This document shows positions 36,882 through 47,259 of a DNA stretch of 64,000 bases, in pieces; the stretch's first letter is position 1; every line of letters begins with the position of its first letter. Below the pieces are notes generated by a model, which was not told the origin of the DNA, searched no databases, and was given only the letters and a program-made list of their open reading frames with translations. Made by a program: the position numbers and the translations under genes. The stretch covers positions 372,001 to 436,000 of the forward strand of contig NZ_PVTG01000002.1 of the NCBI RefSeq assembly GCF_003002915.1, read 5' to 3'. The stretch is from Geodermatophilus tzadiensis. GTDB lineage: Bacteria; Actinomycetota; Actinomycetes; Mycobacteriales; Geodermatophilaceae.

Positions 36882-37892
36882 GTGACCAGCGTGCTGACCG
36901 GGGTGACCGGCGAGATCGACCCGCGGCTGCTCGAGCACCGGCGGGAGCTGACCGGCTACTGCTACCGGATGCTCGGGTCGTCCTTCGACGCCGACGACGC
37001 GGTGCAGGAGACGATGGTCCGCGCGTGGCGCAGCCTGGCCGACTTCGAGGGCCGCTCCTCGCTGCGCTCGTGGCTCTACCGGATCGCCACCAACGTCTGC
37101 CTCGACCAGCTCTCCGGCCGGCAGCGCCGCGCCCTGCCGATGGACCTCTCCGGCCAGTCGTGGTCACCGGTGGAGGCCTCGCTGGCGGCCACCCGGCCGG
37201 CCGAGGCCTGGGTCGAGCCGGTGCTCGACCGCCAGGTCCTCCCCGAGGACGGCGACCCCGCCGAGCGGGCGGTGGCGAAGGAGTCGGTGCGGCTGGCCTT
37301 CGTCGCGGCCCTGCAGCACCTGCCGCCGCGCCAGCGGGCGGTGCTGCTGCTGCGCGACGTGCTGCGCTGGCACGCCGACGAGGTCGCCACCCTGCTGGAG
37401 ACCACCGTCGCCTCGGTCAACAGCGCGCTGCAGCGGGCGCGGGCGACGCTGGCCGGGCTGGGCGGCGCCCCCGAGCCGCGGCCGCTGGACGCCGACAGCA
37501 GGGACCTGCTCGAGCGCTACCTCGACGCCTTCGAGCGCTACGACATCGACGCGTTCGTCGCCCTGCTGCACGAGGACGCCACCCAGCACATGCCGCCGTT
37601 CGAGATGTGGCTGGGCAGCGCCGCCGACATCGGCACCTGGATGCTCGGCCCGGGCAGCGAGTGCCGCGGGTCGCGGCTGCTGCAGACCGAGGCCAACGGC
37701 TGCCCCGCCTTCGCGCAGTACCGGCCGCGCGCGGGCGGCGGCCACGAGCCGTGGGCGCTGCACGTGCTGGAGGTCGAGGACGGCCGCATCCGGCACATCA
37801 CCAGCTTCCTCGACCTCGACACCGGGCTGTTCCGCCGGCTGGGCCTGCCTCCGGCCCTGGAGCCCGAGGAGCAGCCGAGCGCCGGCGTCTGA
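36882..37892 (+). CDS. sigG: RNA polymerase sigma factor, SigG type with SnoaL-like C-terminal domain
   Basis: A 336-residue extracytoplasmic-function sigma-70 factor of the TIGR02960/SigG group. Region 2 is GYCYRMLGSSFDADDAVQET with SSLRSWLYRIATNVCLDQL, region 4 is LQHLPPRQRAVLLLRDVLRW with ATLLETTVASVNSALQRAR, and the last 120 residues form a SnoaL-like domain (YLDAFERYDIDAFVALLHED) thought to regulate activity in place of an anti-sigma factor. No anti-sigma gene is adjacent. GAGGTGG seven bases before the GTG favours this start over an ATG 27 bases upstream. Confidence 0.92.
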   Translation: MTSVLTGVTGEIDPRLLEHRRELTGYCYRMLGSSFDADDAVQETMVRAWRSLADFEGRSSLRSWLYRIATNVCLDQLSGRQRRALPMDLSGQSWSPVEASLAATRPAEAWVEPVLDRQVLPEDGDPAERAVAKESVRLAFVAALQHLPPRQRAVLLLRDVLRWHADEVATLLETTVASVNSALQRARATLAGLGGAPEPRPLDADSRDLLERYLDAFERYDIDAFVALLHEDATQHMPPFEMWLGSAADIGTWMLGPGSECRGSRLLQTEANGCPAFAQYRPRAGGGHEPWALHVLEVEDGRIRHITSFLDLDTGLFRRLGLPPALEPEEQPSAGV

Positions 37893-37901
37893 CCGGACGG
37901 C

Positions 37902-37937
37902 ACCGGGGCCGGGGAGCGAGCGCTCCCCGGCCCCGGT
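37902..37937 (+). terminator. Hairpin terminator
   Basis: A 16-17 bp GC-only stem (ACCGGGGCCGGGGAGCG and complement) nine bases after the sigG stop codon, followed immediately by dispersed palindromic element copy E. Confidence 0.75.
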
Positions 37938-37939
37938 CT

Positions 37940-38000
37940 GACCCTCCTGCAGGGTCCCGCCGCGAGCGTGCGAGCGGTGGGGGGCAGGAGGGTCCTTCTT
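37940..38000 (-). repeat. Dispersed palindromic element, copy E
   Basis: Reverse-oriented copy between convergent sigG and the alpha-glucosidase gene. Arms ACCCTCCTGC (37941-37950) and GCAGGAGGGT (37984-37993); core GCCGCGAGCGTGCGAGCGG, one step away from the palindromic core of the other copies. Confidence 0.85.
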
Positions 38001-39661
38001 CAGACCTGCCGCAGCCAGACGGTGGTGTCCGGCGGCAGCTGCCCGCCGGTCAGCGGACCGCTGGCGAGCAGCACCTCGCCCTCGGGCAGCTCGACGGGCG
38101 CGTCGCCGAAGTTGGTGACGCTCTCCCACCCGGTCGGGCGGCGCAGGTGCAGCAGGTGCGTGCGGGCGACCGGGCCGGCGTCGACCCACTGCAGCGACTC
38201 GTCGGCCTGCAGCTCCCGGCGCAGCGCCAGCGCCGACCGGTAGAGCTCCAGCGTCGAGCCCTCCACGCCGTCCTGCGCCTCGGCCGACAGGGCGCCGAAC
38301 GACGCCGGCTGCGGCAGCCACGCGCCGCCGTCCCCGAAGCCGAACGAGCTGCCCTCGCGGGTCCACGGCAGCGGCACCCGGCAGCCGTCGCGGCCCTTCT
38401 GCGCGTGCCCGGTGCGCTCCCAGATCGGGTCCTGCAGCGCCTCGGCCGGCAGGTCGGCGACCTCGGGCAGGCCGAGCTCCTCGCCCTGGTAGAGGTAGGC
38501 CGAGCCGGGCAGCGCCAGCATCAGCAGCGTGGCCGCGCGGGCGCGGCGCAGGCCCTGCTCGGCGTCCGGCGCCGGGGTGGCGCCGTCGGCGAGCAGCCAC
38601 GCGTCGAGGTCGGCGCCGGAGGGGAGCGCGTAGCGCGAGGCGTGCCGGACGACGTCGTGGTTGGACAGCACCCAGGTGGCCGAGGCGCCGGCGACCGCGG
38701 CCGCCGACAGCGCGGCGTCGATCTCCACGCGGAACTGCTCGGCCGACCACGGCTGCACCAGCAGCTCGAAGTTGAAGGCCTGGCCGAGCTCGTCGGGACG
38801 GGCGTAGAGCACCCGGCGGCTGGTGGTCACCCACGCCTCCGCGACGGCCGACCGCGGCGGGTCGTAGGTGTCGAGCACCTTGCGCCACTCGCGGAAGATC
38901 TCGTGCACCTCCTCGCGGTCGAACAGCGGGTGGCTGCCGTCGAGGGGCAGCTGGGTCATGGCGTCGGGGTGCACGCCGCCGTAGTCGCGCAGCGGCTCGG
39001 AGAGGTCCTTGGCCAGCGCGTGCGCGACGTCGACCCGGAAGCCGTCGACGCCCCGGTCGGACCAGAACCGCAGGGTGGCGAGGAAGTCCTCGCGCACCTC
39101 CTGGTTGTCCCAGTTGAAGTCGGGCTGCTCGCGGGCGAACAGGTGCAGGTACCACTGGCCGTCGGGCACGCGGGTCCAGGCCGGGCCGCCGAAGTGGCTC
39201 ATCCAGTCCGAGGGCGGCCGGCTGCCGTCGGGACCCCGGCCGTCGCGGAAGACGTAGCGGTCGCGGGCGGGGGAGCCCGGCTCGGCGGCGAGCGCCTCCC
39301 GGAACCAGGCGTGCCGGTCGGAGCTGTGGTTGGGGACGATGTCGACGACGACCTTCATCCCGAGCTCGTGCGCCTTCGCGATCATCGCGTCGGCGTCGTC
39401 GAGAGTGCCCAGCCGCGGGTCGACGTCGCGGTAGTCGTCGACGTCGTAGCCGCCGTCGGCCAGCGCCGAGGGGTAGAACGGGCTCAGCCAGACGGCGTCC
39501 ACGCCGAGCTGCTTCAGGTAGGGCAGCCGCGAGGTCACGCCGGGCAGGTCGCCGAGGCCGTCGCCGTTCGCGTCGGCGAAGCTGCGCGGGTAGACCTGGT
39601 AGACGACGGCCTGGCGCCACCAGTCCGCGGCGGCGCTCCGGTTCGGGGCAGGGGTGTTCAC
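38000..39661 (-). CDS. Alpha-glucosidase, glycoside hydrolase family 13
   Basis: A 553-residue GH13 enzyme of the oligo-1,6-glucosidase/alpha-glucosidase type. Conserved regions: VVVDIVPNHSS, GFRVDVAHAL (nucleophile Asp), AVAEAWV (acid Glu) and LSNHDVVRH. WWRQAVVYQVYPRSF at the start and the DGLGDLPG calcium-binding loop are typical. It releases glucose from short alpha-glucans, sucrose or trehalose-like sugars; no signal peptide, so cytoplasmic. AGGAG precedes two in-frame GTG codons six bases apart, and the downstream one is used here. Together with GlgX it suggests alpha-glucan turnover. Confidence 0.9.
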   Translation of the reverse strand: MNTPAPNRSAAADWWRQAVVYQVYPRSFADANGDGLGDLPGVTSRLPYLKQLGVDAVWLSPFYPSALADGGYDVDDYRDVDPRLGTLDDADAMIAKAHELGMKVVVDIVPNHSSDRHAWFREALAAEPGSPARDRYVFRDGRGPDGSRPPSDWMSHFGGPAWTRVPDGQWYLHLFAREQPDFNWDNQEVREDFLATLRFWSDRGVDGFRVDVAHALAKDLSEPLRDYGGVHPDAMTQLPLDGSHPLFDREEVHEIFREWRKVLDTYDPPRSAVAEAWVTTSRRVLYARPDELGQAFNFELLVQPWSAEQFRVEIDAALSAAAVAGASATWVLSNHDVVRHASRYALPSGADLDAWLLADGATPAPDAEQGLRRARAATLLMLALPGSAYLYQGEELGLPEVADLPAEALQDPIWERTGHAQKGRDGCRVPLPWTREGSSFGFGDGGAWLPQPASFGALSAEAQDGVEGSTLELYRSALALRRELQADESLQWVDAGPVARTHLLHLRRPTGWESVTNFGDAPVELPEGEVLLASGPLTGGQLPPDTTVWLRQV

Positions 39662-39840
39662 GGGCACGGGTCTCCTGGGGAGTGGTCTCGAGAGGGTGCG
39701 GCGTCGGCGCGCCGGGCCCGGGGTGCCTGCGCTGGGTGGTCCCGGGCTCCTGCGGTCTCGGGGCAGCGGCGGTGCTGCGCGCGCGAGGGCCGTCTCCACT
39801 GTAGGGACCCGGACGCGCGTGCCGCGCGCGACATCCCCCG

Positions 39841-40137
39841 TCAGGGGCGGGGGTCGGTGCGGGTCCAGCCGCGGTCGTCGCGGCGGGCGCCCATGCCGGC
39901 GCGGCAGCGCCGGCAGACGTCGGCCACCTCCTCGGCGTGCCGGCCCGACTCCGGCTGGACGTCGGCCCAGCTGACGTGCGGGAAGCGGGCGAGGCGGGAG
40001 CGGGACAGCGACAGCCCGCAGACCGTCTCGTTGCGCCCGCGCTCCCACGCGTGCACCTCGCCGGAGGGGTAGCGGACGCCGTCGTCGGGGTCGACCCACT
40101 GACCGCCGGCCGCCACGGCCGCGTTGCGCAGTGCCAT
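39841..40137 (-). CDS. Small zinc-ribbon-like protein
   Basis: A 98-residue basic protein of unknown function. A Cys in NETVCGLSLSRSRLARFP and a C-x-x-C pair in EVADVCRRCRAG could together bind zinc. The RFPHVSWADVQPESG segment is shared by small hypothetical proteins of related actinobacteria, from memory. ATG start. It faces the SnoaL-like gene divergently. No neighbour suggests a role. Confidence 0.6.
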   Translation of the reverse strand: MALRNAAVAAGGQWVDPDDGVRYPSGEVHAWERGRNETVCGLSLSRSRLARFPHVSWADVQPESGRHAEEVADVCRRCRAGMGARRDDRGWTRTDPRP

Positions 40138-40247
40138 GGGGTCCCGGTACCCACGGACCGGGTCTTCAGCGGGCTCCTCGGTGGACGAGGGCCAGGACGG
40201 GAGGAACGCATGGACACCTCGGGTCCCTCGGGCGCGGTTCCGGACCG

Positions 40248-40640
40248 GTGACGAGCGTCGAGGGCAACAAGCGGCTGGTCGCCCGGGCTATCGCCGAGGT
40301 GCTCAACGGCGGCGACCTCGACGCCGTCGACGAGCTGTACGCACCGGGGATCGCCGCTGCTGCGCGGGAGTGGGTGGCCCCGTTCCGGGAGGCGTTCCCC
40401 GACGTGCGGATGGAGACCGTCGCCCTGGTCGGCGAGGGTGACACCGTCGTGGGCCACTTCCGCTGCTCGGGCACCCACACGGGGCCGTGGAGGGGCCGCC
40501 CGCCGACCGGTCGAGCGTTCCGCGACGTGCGCGAGGTCTACTGGTTCACCCTCCGCGACGGCCGCATCGTCGACTGGTGGGGGCTGGAGGACGACGACGA
40601 CCGACGGCGGCAGCTGGGCCGGCGGCCGGGATCGTCCTGA
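40248..40640 (+). CDS. SnoaL-like ester cyclase/NTF2-fold protein
   Basis: A 130-residue NTF2-like fold protein of the SnoaL-like polyketide cyclase (ester cyclase) type: NKRLVARAIAEVLNGGDLDAVDELYAPG, WVAPFREAFPDVRMETVALVGEGDTVVGHF, HTGPWRGRPPTGRAF and the closing GRIVDWWGLED. Most such stand-alone proteins have no assigned substrate. GTG start with a weak ribosome site; an upstream ATG in frame would add a non-conserved extension. Flanked by divergent or convergent genes, so monocistronic. Confidence 0.82.
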   Translation: MTSVEGNKRLVARAIAEVLNGGDLDAVDELYAPGIAAAAREWVAPFREAFPDVRMETVALVGEGDTVVGHFRCSGTHTGPWRGRPPTGRAFRDVREVYWFTLRDGRIVDWWGLEDDDDRRRQLGRRPGSS

Positions 40641-40664
40641 CCGGTCCTCGGGTGTCCCGGGCGG

Positions 40665-41000
40665 CTACGCCGAGCGTGGCGCGTACATGATCACGGCGAC
40701 GCCGGCGAGGCAGACCAGCGCGCCGACGACGTCGTAGCGGTCGGGCCGGAACCCGTCGGCGACCACGCCCCACGCCAGGCTGCCGGCGACGAAGACGCCG
40801 CCGTAGGCGGCGAGGATGCGCCCGAAGTTCGCGTCGGGCTGCAGGGTCGCGACGAACCCGTAGGCGCCCAGTGCCACCACGCCCAGGCCGATCCACAGCC
40901 AGCCCCGGTGCTCCCGGACGCCCTGCCAGATCAACCAGGCGCCGCCGATCTCGGCGACCGCGGCCACGGCGAACAGCACGACGGAGCGCAGCACGGTCAT
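40665..41000 (-). CDS. YnfA family membrane protein
   Basis: A 111-residue four-helix membrane protein of the YnfA (UPF0060) group of the drug/metabolite transporter superfamily. [48 protein letters not shown] and [18 protein letters not shown] are the conserved segments. YnfA proteins have been reported as small multidrug efflux pumps. ATG start; 55 bp after the end of glgX... on the opposite side lies the GlgX stop, both on the minus strand. Confidence 0.93.
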   Translation of the reverse strand: MTVLRSVVLFAVAAVAEIGGAWLIWQGVREHRGWLWIGLGVVALGAYGFVATLQPDANFGRILAAYGGVFVAGSLAWGVVADGFRPDRYDVVGALVCLAGVAVIMYAPRSA

Positions 41001-41055
41001 GCGCGGCAGCCTGCCAGCGGCACGCGCGGGTAAGTCGACCGCGGTGCCCTGCCGG

Positions 41056-43170
<2,115 letters not shown>

Positions 43171-43394
43171 GTCCGCCTCCGTCTCGTCGGGGGACGGTCA
43201 CCGTGGCAGGAGCCCGTCACCGCCACGTCACGCGCGCCCCGGCCGAGTGGGGCTCCCGCGCCTCCTGGCCACCGACCGGTCCGAACGCGACAGGACCGAA
43301 GGGCCTCCCGGGTGACGACGTGGTGACGGCGCCGTGATGCCGCGTCCCGACGATCCCCGCGACAGGTGAACGGACCAGTTCGGGAGGATCGACC

Positions 43395-45524
43395 ATGGCG
43401 AGTGACGGGACCCGCGGCGGAGCGCGCGCGGACGGGCAGCGGTCGTACTGGGCCGCCGGCGAGCGGGTGGAGCTCACCCCGTCGTCGGCCTTGGTCGCCG
43501 TCCGCGAGGCACCGGGCGAGGAGCGGGGGACGGCGGCCGTCGCCGAGCGGATGGCCGGGGTGGCGGGGGCCGAGCGGGTGATCACGCTCCCGGACCGGGG
43601 TCTCGTCCTCGTCCGCGCCGACGGCGGCGCGGCCACCGCCACCCGCTCGACCGAGGGGATCCTCGAGGCCGTCGAGCACGACGAGCACGTCGCCGGCGGG
43701 CCCACCGTGTTCGAGACGGCCAGTGCTCCCGGCGTCTACCTCGTGCCCGACGGCGAGGTGATCGTGAAGTTCCGCCAGGGCGCGGACGACGGTGCGGTGC
43801 AGTCCGTCCTGGCGCGCCACGGCGCTGCCGTCGTGCGGACCGACCACCCCGAGCCCGGCGCACTCCTCGTCCAGGTGGACGACGACTCGACCGTCGACGC
43901 GGCCAACGCCCTGCACGACGAGGAACTGGTCGAGTACGCGGAGCCCAACTTCGTCCAGATCACCCGGCCGCCCGGCCCCGCCGTCCAGGTCCTCGACAGC
44001 GTGCCCGCCCCGGCGCGCCCGGTCGACGACATGAGCGCGCTGGTGCGCACGGACGGCGGCACCCGGGACGGCGGGCTCGCCGACCCCGGGTTCGCCTCCC
44101 AGTGGGGCCTGACCAAGATCCGCGCTCCCGAGGCGTGGGGGATCTCGACGGGCAGCAGCGCGATCAGCGTCGCGGTGATCGACGAGGGCAACGACGTCAC
44201 CCACGAGGACATCTCCTACCGCCTGCCCGGCTTCGACGCCTACGACGGCGACAACGACCCGACCCCTGCCGGCAGCGACGCCCACGGGACGGCGTGTGCC
44301 GGGATCGTGTCGATGCGGAAGGGCAACGGAAAGGGCGGTGTCGGCGTAGCGCCGAGTTCTCCCGTGCTCCCCGTGCGCATCGCCAAGGGCATCGGGGGTG
44401 GCAACTGGGACACCGACAACGCCAAGGTCGCCAACGGCATCCGGACCGCGGTGGACCGTGGGGCGGACGTCCTGTCCAACAGCTACCGCCTCGCTCCCAG
44501 CACCGCGGTGACCAACGCCCTGCAGTACGCGGCCACCAACGGCCGGGGCGGCCTCGGCTGCGTCATGGCGGCGGCCACCGGCAACGACGACGTGTCCGGC
44601 GTCGACTTCCCGGCCCGGCTGTCGCCGTCGATCAGGGGGCTGCTGGCCGTCGGCGCCTCCAACGAGTGGGACCAGCGCAAGAGCAAGACCAGCCTCGACG
44701 GCGAGAACTGGTGGGGCTCCAACTGGGGACCGGAGGTCGACCTCGTCGCCCCCGGCGTGCACGTCTACACGACCGACATCACCGGCGCGGCCGGCTACAG
44801 CGGCGGCAACTACGTGACCGACTTCAACGGCACGTCGTCCGCCACCCCCCACGTCGCCGGGGTCGCCGCGCTGGTCCTCTCGGTCGACCCCCAACTGCGC
44901 GGCTGGGAGGTCGAGGACATCCTCAAGCTGACCGCCCGCGACCTCGGCACGCCCGGCCGCGACCAGTTCACCGGCTTCGGCCGCGTCGACGCCCGCGCCG
45001 CTCTCGAGGCGGCCAGCCGGCTCTGGTGCGAGGTCACCGCGAGGGTGGAGTTCATCTCCGGCAAGGCCTTCATGCGGGTCGACGCCCGCCTCTTCAACCC
45101 GGGGATCAACACCGTGCGGGTCGACTCGTTCACCCTGAGGTCCCTCACGGCCGACGGGACCAGCGAGGTCGACCGGTTCGAGTACCGGCCCACCACCGGT
45201 GACATCCTGCTGCCGCGCAGCGGCCAGGAGGTGAGGTTCAACCAGCTGCTGCTCAGGGCCAACGGGACGCCGCAGGCGTGGTCCTACCGGTGGGCCGCGA
45301 GCTGGACCTACACGTTCTGGCGGCCCACGGGCCCCGGCTTCCCGCTCAACGCCGGCACCGCGAGCCTCGACGCGGCCATGGCCGGAACACGCGGTCAGGG
45401 CGAGGGAGGGTCGGGGGACGGGTCCAGCGGCTCCGCGCCGGCCGCCCAGGACGGCGTCGCCACGGCCGACGGTGAGGCCGTCCGCCAGACCGGCAGGCGC
45501 ACGATCACCATCACGATCGACTGA
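43395..45524 (+). CDS. S8 family serine peptidase without a recognisable signal peptide
   Basis: A 709-residue subtilase. Catalytic Asp263 (VAVIDEGND), His297 (DAHGTACAG), oxyanion Asn397 (AATGND) and Ser481 (NGTSSATPHVAG) are all in place. Residues 115-190 form a fervidolysin-like propeptide (EVIVKFRQGADDGAVQSVLARHG, EYAEPNFVQ), but residues 1-110 are an additional domain and the N-terminus MASDGTRGGARADGQR has no signal peptide. A C-terminal beta domain (about 545-660) ends in an acidic/Ala tail and RRTITITID. GGGAGG eight bases ahead of the ATG fixes the start. Export route or cytosolic role unclear. Confidence 0.9.
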   Translation: MASDGTRGGARADGQRSYWAAGERVELTPSSALVAVREAPGEERGTAAVAERMAGVAGAERVITLPDRGLVLVRADGGAATATRSTEGILEAVEHDEHVAGGPTVFETASAPGVYLVPDGEVIVKFRQGADDGAVQSVLARHGAAVVRTDHPEPGALLVQVDDDSTVDAANALHDEELVEYAEPNFVQITRPPGPAVQVLDSVPAPARPVDDMSALVRTDGGTRDGGLADPGFASQWGLTKIRAPEAWGISTGSSAISVAVIDEGNDVTHEDISYRLPGFDAYDGDNDPTPAGSDAHGTACAGIVSMRKGNGKGGVGVAPSSPVLPVRIAKGIGGGNWDTDNAKVANGIRTAVDRGADVLSNSYRLAPSTAVTNALQYAATNGRGGLGCVMAAATGNDDVSGVDFPARLSPSIRGLLAVGASNEWDQRKSKTSLDGENWWGSNWGPEVDLVAPGVHVYTTDITGAAGYSGGNYVTDFNGTSSATPHVAGVAALVLSVDPQLRGWEVEDILKLTARDLGTPGRDQFTGFGRVDARAALEAASRLWCEVTARVEFISGKAFMRVDARLFNPGINTVRVDSFTLRSLTADGTSEVDRFEYRPTTGDILLPRSGQEVRFNQLLLRANGTPQAWSYRWAASWTYTFWRPTGPGFPLNAGTASLDAAMAGTRGQGEGGSGDGSSGSAPAAQDGVATADGEAVRQTGRRTITITID

Positions 45525-45542
45525 TCCCGACCGGGGCTCCCG

Positions 45543-45597
45543 GCCCTGTCCCCGTCACGGGCGCCCGCTGCCAGGGTGCCCGTGCCGGGGACAGGGC
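45543..45597 (+). terminator. Long hairpin terminator
   Basis: Arms GCCCTGTCCCCG (45543-45554) and CGGGGACAGGGC (45586-45597), extended inward after one mismatch by CACGGGC/GCCCGTG, about 20 bp of stem in all, 19 bases after the subtilase stop codon. Confidence 0.75.
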
Positions 45598-45718
45598 GCC
45601 CGCGCTGCGGGGGAGGCACAGGGCGATCACCGACACCGGCCGGCCGGGACCCGTCCGCGACAAGGCACTGACGGCACGGTCGATGCGCACCGCTGCCTCG
45701 ACCCGGTAGGAAGGGCGG

Positions 45719-46009
45719 GTGAGCCGCATCAACGACGTCGGTGGGATGGCCGGGTTCCCGGCCATCGCCGAGGAGCCCGACGAGCCGCCGTTCCACGCCG
45801 ACTGGGAGGCCCACGTCTTCGCCCTCAACGGCGCGCTGATCAAGCGGGGCGTCTACAACCTCGACGAGTTCCGCGACGCGATCGAGCGGATGCCGCCGGA
45901 GGAGTACCTCGCCGCCTCCTACTACGAGCGCTGGTTCACCGCGATCACCACGCTGCTGGCGGAGAAGGGCGTGGCCCTGCCCCACGAGCTGGAGGTCCCG
46001 CGTGGGTGA
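45719..46009 (+). CDS. Nitrile hydratase, beta-subunit N-terminal domain as a separate protein
   Basis: A 96-residue protein equal to only the N-terminal half of nitrile hydratase beta: INDVGGMAGFPAIAEEPDEPPF, DWEAHVFALNGALIKRGVYNLDEFRDAIERM, and YYERWFTAITTLLAEKGV. Ordinary beta subunits are about 210-230 residues. The missing SH3-like half follows as the next gene, then the alpha subunit. This three-polypeptide layout is that of thiocyanate hydrolase and of the toyocamycin nitrile hydratase (ToyJKL). AGGAAGG stands just before the GTG. Stop overlaps the next start by eight bases. Confidence 0.88.
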   Translation: MSRINDVGGMAGFPAIAEEPDEPPFHADWEAHVFALNGALIKRGVYNLDEFRDAIERMPPEEYLAASYYERWFTAITTLLAEKGVALPHELEVPRG

Positions 46010-46280
46010 CCTGGCTCCCGGGATGCGGGTGCGGACGCGCACCGCCGACCCCGACGGCCACACCCGCCTGCCCCGGTACGCCCGCGGCGCCGTGGGCGTG
46101 CTGGTGGAGCAGGCCGGCGTCCACCCGCTGGCCGACGACCGGGCCCGGGGCCGCGCCGGCACGCCCCAGCCGGTGTGGCACGTGCGGTTCGCGGCCGCCG
46201 ACCTGTTCGGCTCCGGCGACCACACGGTCACCGTGGAGCTGTGGGCCGACTACCTGACCCCGATCGAGGAGCCCGCATGA
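46002..46280 (+). CDS. Nitrile hydratase, beta-subunit C-terminal domain as a separate protein
   Basis: A 92-residue SH3-like barrel matching the C-terminal half of nitrile hydratase beta (LAPGMRVRTRTADPDGHTRLPRYARGAVG, then VWHVRFAAADLFGSGDHTVTVELWADYL). In two-subunit enzymes this is joined to the preceding domain. GGAGGT five bases before the GTG gives it its own strong ribosome site, which argues that the split is genuine and not a frameshift. The stop overlaps the alpha-subunit ATG by four bases. Confidence 0.88.
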   Translation: MGDLAPGMRVRTRTADPDGHTRLPRYARGAVGVLVEQAGVHPLADDRARGRAGTPQPVWHVRFAAADLFGSGDHTVTVELWADYLTPIEEPA

Positions 46281-46867
46281 GCGCCGACCACACCAGCTCC
46301 GTCATCTCCGCCCGGGTGCGCCACGTGGAGGCGCTGCTGGAGAGCCGGGGCCTGCTCGACGAGGGCGAGATCGACGGGCGGATCGACGAGTTCCTGGCCG
46401 GTGGGACGCCGGCCAACGGTGCCCGGATCACCGCCCGCGCGTGGGTCGACCCGGGGTTCCGCGAGCGGCTGCTCGCCGACGCGAACGCCGCGATCCGCGA
46501 GGTGGGCCTGTCGATGGCCGGCGGCCTGCAGGAGCAGCGGCTGAAGGTCGTCGCCAACACCGCCGACGAGCACAACGTCGTCGTCTGCACCCTGTGCTCC
46601 TGCTACCCGATCGCCCTGCTGGGTCCCTCGCCCGGCTGGTACAAGAGCGAGGCCTACCGCTCGCGGGTGGTGCGCGACCCCCGCGGCGTGCTGCGCGAGT
46701 TCGGGCTCGAGCTGCCCGAGCGGACGCGGATCTCGGTGTGGGACGCCAGTGCGGAGTCGCGGTACATGGTGGTGCCGCGCCGACCCGAGGGCACCGAGGG
46801 GTTGTCCGAGGAGCAGCTCGCGGCCCTCGTCACCCGCAAGGGCCTCATCGGGACCGCCGCGGTCTGA
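46277..46867 (+). CDS. Nitrile hydratase alpha subunit, cobalt type
   Basis: A 196-residue alpha subunit that carries the metal. The claw motif VVCTLCSCYP (Cys104-Thr-Leu-Cys107-Ser-Cys109) has the Thr typical of cobalt enzymes (Ser in iron enzymes); Cys107 and Cys109 would be oxidised to sulfinic and sulfenic acid. ARAWVDPGFRERLLADANAA and WYKSEAYRSRVVRDPRGVL are further signatures. The complex hydrates nitriles to amides, or thiocyanate or a nitrile antibiotic intermediate in three-part relatives. GAGGAG precedes the ATG. No separate activator gene is adjacent. Confidence 0.92.
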   Translation: MSADHTSSVISARVRHVEALLESRGLLDEGEIDGRIDEFLAGGTPANGARITARAWVDPGFRERLLADANAAIREVGLSMAGGLQEQRLKVVANTADEHNVVVCTLCSCYPIALLGPSPGWYKSEAYRSRVVRDPRGVLREFGLELPERTRISVWDASAESRYMVVPRRPEGTEGLSEEQLAALVTRKGLIGTAAV

Positions 46868-47259
46868 CAGCGGACCGTCGACCTCGGCGCCCGCCCGGGA
46901 GGTCCGATGGGTCGACTGACCTGCGGTGGTGCGTGGAGCAGCCGTCGTCGAGTCGACGTCCTGGTCTCTCCCCGACTTGCTCGAGGGAGCACGACGGACG
47001 GATCCGCCACCCGAGCCGTTGCTCGCCCAGGGATCGCCACGCTGGGACATCGGCAGTCCGGTGTGGAGCGGGCTGCGTCGCAACCCCGTGATCGTTCCTC
47101 CGCGTGATCCGGGAACGGTCCATCTGCAGGTCGGCGAGGAGGGACGGGCCGTCGGTCACCGGCCGACGACTGCGGTCGGGCACCGACCACCTGTGACGGC
47201 CCCGGGGACGGCACCCCTCCAGCGGGCGCCCGCAGCCGGGCCGTCGGCCGGGTCCGCGG
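46868..47259. other. Unassigned stretch after the nitrile hydratase genes
   Basis: About 390 bases. A GTG at 46926 opens a 140-codon frame whose first half (VESTSWSLPDLLEGARR, then PRWDIGSPVWSG) is not plainly random, but codon choice is less GC-biased than in neighbouring genes, the frame overlaps the 3' end of the monooxygenase gene by 89 bases and there is no good ribosome site. GATCCGGGAACGGTCC and GTGATCGTTCC elements recur near 47080-47120. Otherwise nothing recognised. Confidence 0.35.

Noticed and set aside
43171..43394. Insertion element between glgX and the subtilase
   Set aside because: The gap is 224 bp without inverted repeats at its ends, transposase fragments or target duplication. 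It is read as a divergent promoter region.
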